From: Solobacterium sp.
GTDB lineage: Bacteria > Bacillota_I > Bacilli_A > Erysipelotrichales > Erysipelotrichaceae
Direction: 5' to 3'
Length of the DNA: 54,495 nucleotides
Assembly (NCBI GenBank): GCA_022486935.1
Contig: JAKVJO010000004.1
Location: forward strand, 1 to 54,495
The position numbers and the translations under genes were made by a program. The stretch's first letter is position 1. Each line of letters opens with the position of its first letter. This document shows, one piece after another, positions 53,006 to 54,495 of the stretch. Below the pieces are notes generated by a model that was not told the origin of the DNA, ran no database searches, and worked only from the letters and a program-made list of their open reading frames with translations.

Positions 53006-53275
53006 GTAAGAAAAGGTATCTTCAAGAGATTCAGGAAGATACAGGAGGAACAAGAGGTATGCTACCAATCGACAAAGAAGGCAGGCATCTCAGGTAATCA
53101 ACTAATCCCGGGGATGTGCCTGCAGAAACAATGGATTCAAAGGTCACCTCGAACCGGAATCAGTGATTAAGCATGTATAGAAATACAATTGGAAAGACAG
53201 AGACGATACACGAATAACCGGGTAGAAGTGATCTTGGTAGAAAGAGATCTGCATGGTAATGCGGATCTCTTTTCA
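53006..53275 (+). ncRNA. Candidate structured RNA between typA and the inhibitor gene
   Basis: A promoter (TTTCAT and TATACT, 16-base spacer, -10 at 52994-52999) would start a transcript near 53006. It then contains a hairpin GTATCTTC/GAAGATAC, a strong AGGAGG site with a 12-codon frame (ATG 53059), a hairpin GCAGGCA/TGCCTGC (53080-53130), and a terminator AGAGATCTGCAT/ATGCGGATCTCT with TTTTC (53245-53275). No known riboswitch motif was recognised. It could be an attenuator of the next gene or a small RNA. Confidence 0.5.
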
Positions 53276-53344
53276 ATCTTCCGGATTTGCGCCATTGCCG
53301 TGTTTGCAGTACGCTGAAGACAGAAAGTACAGAGGAAAAAGATC

Positions 53345-54415
53345 ATGAAGAAACAGGTGATTGCACTGGTATGCACAGCCGCGCTGCTGGCAGGCTGCGG
53401 CACTTCCGATTCTACGCCGGGCACTTATACCGTTACGCTGGAAGGCAATGGAACAACCGGCTATGAATGGACCTATACCATGAGCGAAGAAGGCATTGTC
53501 AAAGAGACTGCCGCAGATTCCAAGTATGAAGGCAGTGATGGAATGACCGGGGCACCAAGCACCTATACCTGGACCTTTGAAGCATTGAAGGAAGGCACTG
53601 TTACACTCACCTATGAATATGCCCGCAGCTGGGAGACTGTTGAACCGGCTGAGACCAATACCTATACACTGACGGTAGACAAAGATCTGCAGATCAGTGC
53701 GGTGGTTTCGACTGCGGCGCCATCAACTGCACTGCCGGATGTTTCGCCTGAAGCCGCATCTCTTGCGGATGGGGAAGGGATTCTCTGTGAGATCAACGGC
53801 GGTATCATTTCCTTCTCCGGCGGTTTCACAACCGGCTATGACTGGTCGTCTTACTTCATTTCGGATGATGCTGAAGATATCGTATCCATTTCTGACTATG
53901 ATTTTTCCAAGGGCAACAGCCAGATGAACGTTGACGGCGCAACTTATAACTATACCGTCACCGGGCTGAAGGCCGGTACGGCAGAAATCGGCTTCCTGTA
54001 TTCCGATGTGTCAGATGGCACCATCGGCAACAATTATCGCATCAAGTGCACCGTCGCAGATGATCTGAGTGTCACCTGCGAAGACATCACGAACACTCCG
54101 GATTATTCCATTGATGGAAATGTCATCACGCTGGCCGGCAATCCGACTACCGGCTATGACTGGACTGCTTATTATGTGACCGCAGCAGACGAGGATTATC
54201 TCAGTATCTCTGATGCCGAATATACCTCTGACAGCACGGACCGGGATGGCGCCGGCGGCATCTACCAATTCACTTTGACCGGCAAACAGGCAGGCACTGC
54301 CAACATCGGTTTCAGCTACCATCAGAGTTTTACGGCTGACAGCCTGGTGTATGATATCCAGTTTGCCTGCACGATCGGTTCAGATCTGTCAGTCAGCTGT
54401 GAAAAGCTGAATTGA
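53345..54415 (+). CDS. Lipoprotein with three chagasin-like (inhibitor I42) domains
   Basis: The product of 356 residues has a lipobox (LLAGC, Cys18) and three repeats of the chagasin signature NPTTGYxW: GNGTTGYEW (34-42), GGFTTGYDW (159-167) and GNPTTGYDW (265-273). Each repeat also has a GxxGxYxF/YTW-type strand (for example GGIYQFTLTGKQAGTANIGF). Chagasin-family proteins inhibit papain-like cysteine proteases through the TTGY loop. Only domain 3 has the full NPTTGY. Lipid anchoring puts it on the cell surface. Ribosome site AGAGG, nine bases before ATG. Confidence 0.85.
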   Translation: MKKQVIALVCTAALLAGCGTSDSTPGTYTVTLEGNGTTGYEWTYTMSEEGIVKETAADSKYEGSDGMTGAPSTYTWTFEALKEGTVTLTYEYARSWETVEPAETNTYTLTVDKDLQISAVVSTAAPSTALPDVSPEAASLADGEGILCEINGGIISFSGGFTTGYDWSSYFISDDAEDIVSISDYDFSKGNSQMNVDGATYNYTVTGLKAGTAEIGFLYSDVSDGTIGNNYRIKCTVADDLSVTCEDITNTPDYSIDGNVITLAGNPTTGYDWTAYYVTAADEDYLSISDAEYTSDSTDRDGAGGIYQFTLTGKQAGTANIGFSYHQSFTADSLVYDIQFACTIGSDLSVSCEKLN

Positions 54416-54428
54416 GCAGTACTTCAGG

Positions 54429-54455
54429 GCGGCGGGAGAAATCCTGTCGCTTTTT
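54429..54455 (+). terminator. Terminator of the chagasin-like gene
   Basis: GCGGCGGGA and TCCTGTCGC pair (nine pairs, two G-U) around GAAA, followed by TTTTT. Confidence 0.8.
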
Positions 54456-54495
54456 ATGTGGCAGAATACCCGAAACAGGCCCTGCAATGCTATAA

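Noticed and set aside
52898-53170. ORF of 90 codons after typA
   Set aside because: It overlaps the typA terminator and the promoter of the candidate RNA, and its product has no recognisable features.

Overview
The window looks like chromosomal DNA of a low-to-mid GC Gram-positive bacterium, most likely a gut Firmicute of the Erysipelotrichia (inference). Support comes from a T-box leader, LevR/mannose-class PTS genes, CcpA-type cre DNA, many lipoproteins with a Gly-Cys lipobox, a PcsB-like CHAP hydrolase, strong AGGAGG ribosome sites and short intergenic regions. No prophage, CRISPR array or rRNA operon was seen. The only mobile DNA is the 3' end of an IS200-type transposase at the left edge.

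Layout. (1) 1-1040: IS200 tnpA remnant, tRNA-Pro with the unusual anticodon AGG, and tRNA-Arg(CCU), each with its own promoter and terminator. (2) 1.2-6.3 kb: a DegV protein, a pentapeptide-repeat protein, an MntP-like efflux protein with a TetR regulator, and a two-gene operon of COG0523 GTPases, one His-rich and one fused to a DUF1980-like domain. (3) 6.3-13 kb: TetR regulator divergent from an MMPL exporter plus a secreted YhgE-like partner, a HAD phosphatase and a zinc-ribbon membrane protein. (4) 13-18 kb: a YheO/DauR-type regulator divergent from RidA, amino-acid permease, C-S lyase and redoxin, behind an AT-rich leader with two small ORFs. (5) 18-23.8 kb: two HxlR-controlled loci and a GtrII-like membrane glycosyltransferase. 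(6) 23.9-27.7 kb: a T-box, probably arginine-specific, controlling an amino-acid ABC transporter and an aminotransferase. (7) 27.7-34.6 kb: rpoN, LevR-type activator and mannose-class PTS genes, with a consensus -24/-12 promoter. (8) 34.7-40.4 kb: purine permease, RpiR regulator, and a beta-glucoside PTS/6-phospho-beta-glucosidase operon whose EIIC is interrupted by an in-frame TAG. (9) 40.4-48.6 kb: truncated antitoxin, alanine dehydrogenase, arylsulfate sulfotransferase lipoprotein, PcsB-like CHAP protein, tRNA-Leu, MarR regulator and a large FMN/FAD lipoprotein reductase. (10) 48.6-54.5 kb: D,D-carboxypeptidase, second DegV, TypA, a structured non-coding segment, and a lipoprotein with three chagasin-like domains.

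Functionally, much of the window serves amino-acid and sugar uptake (arginine-type ABC system, APC permease, two PTSs), handling of reactive enamines (C-S lyase with RidA), and surface biology (CHAP hydrolase, carboxypeptidase, sulfotransferase, extracellular flavoprotein, protease inhibitor). Regulators sit next to their likely targets, and several palindromic operators are readable beside them. No database search was run, so family names rest on motifs recognised by eye.
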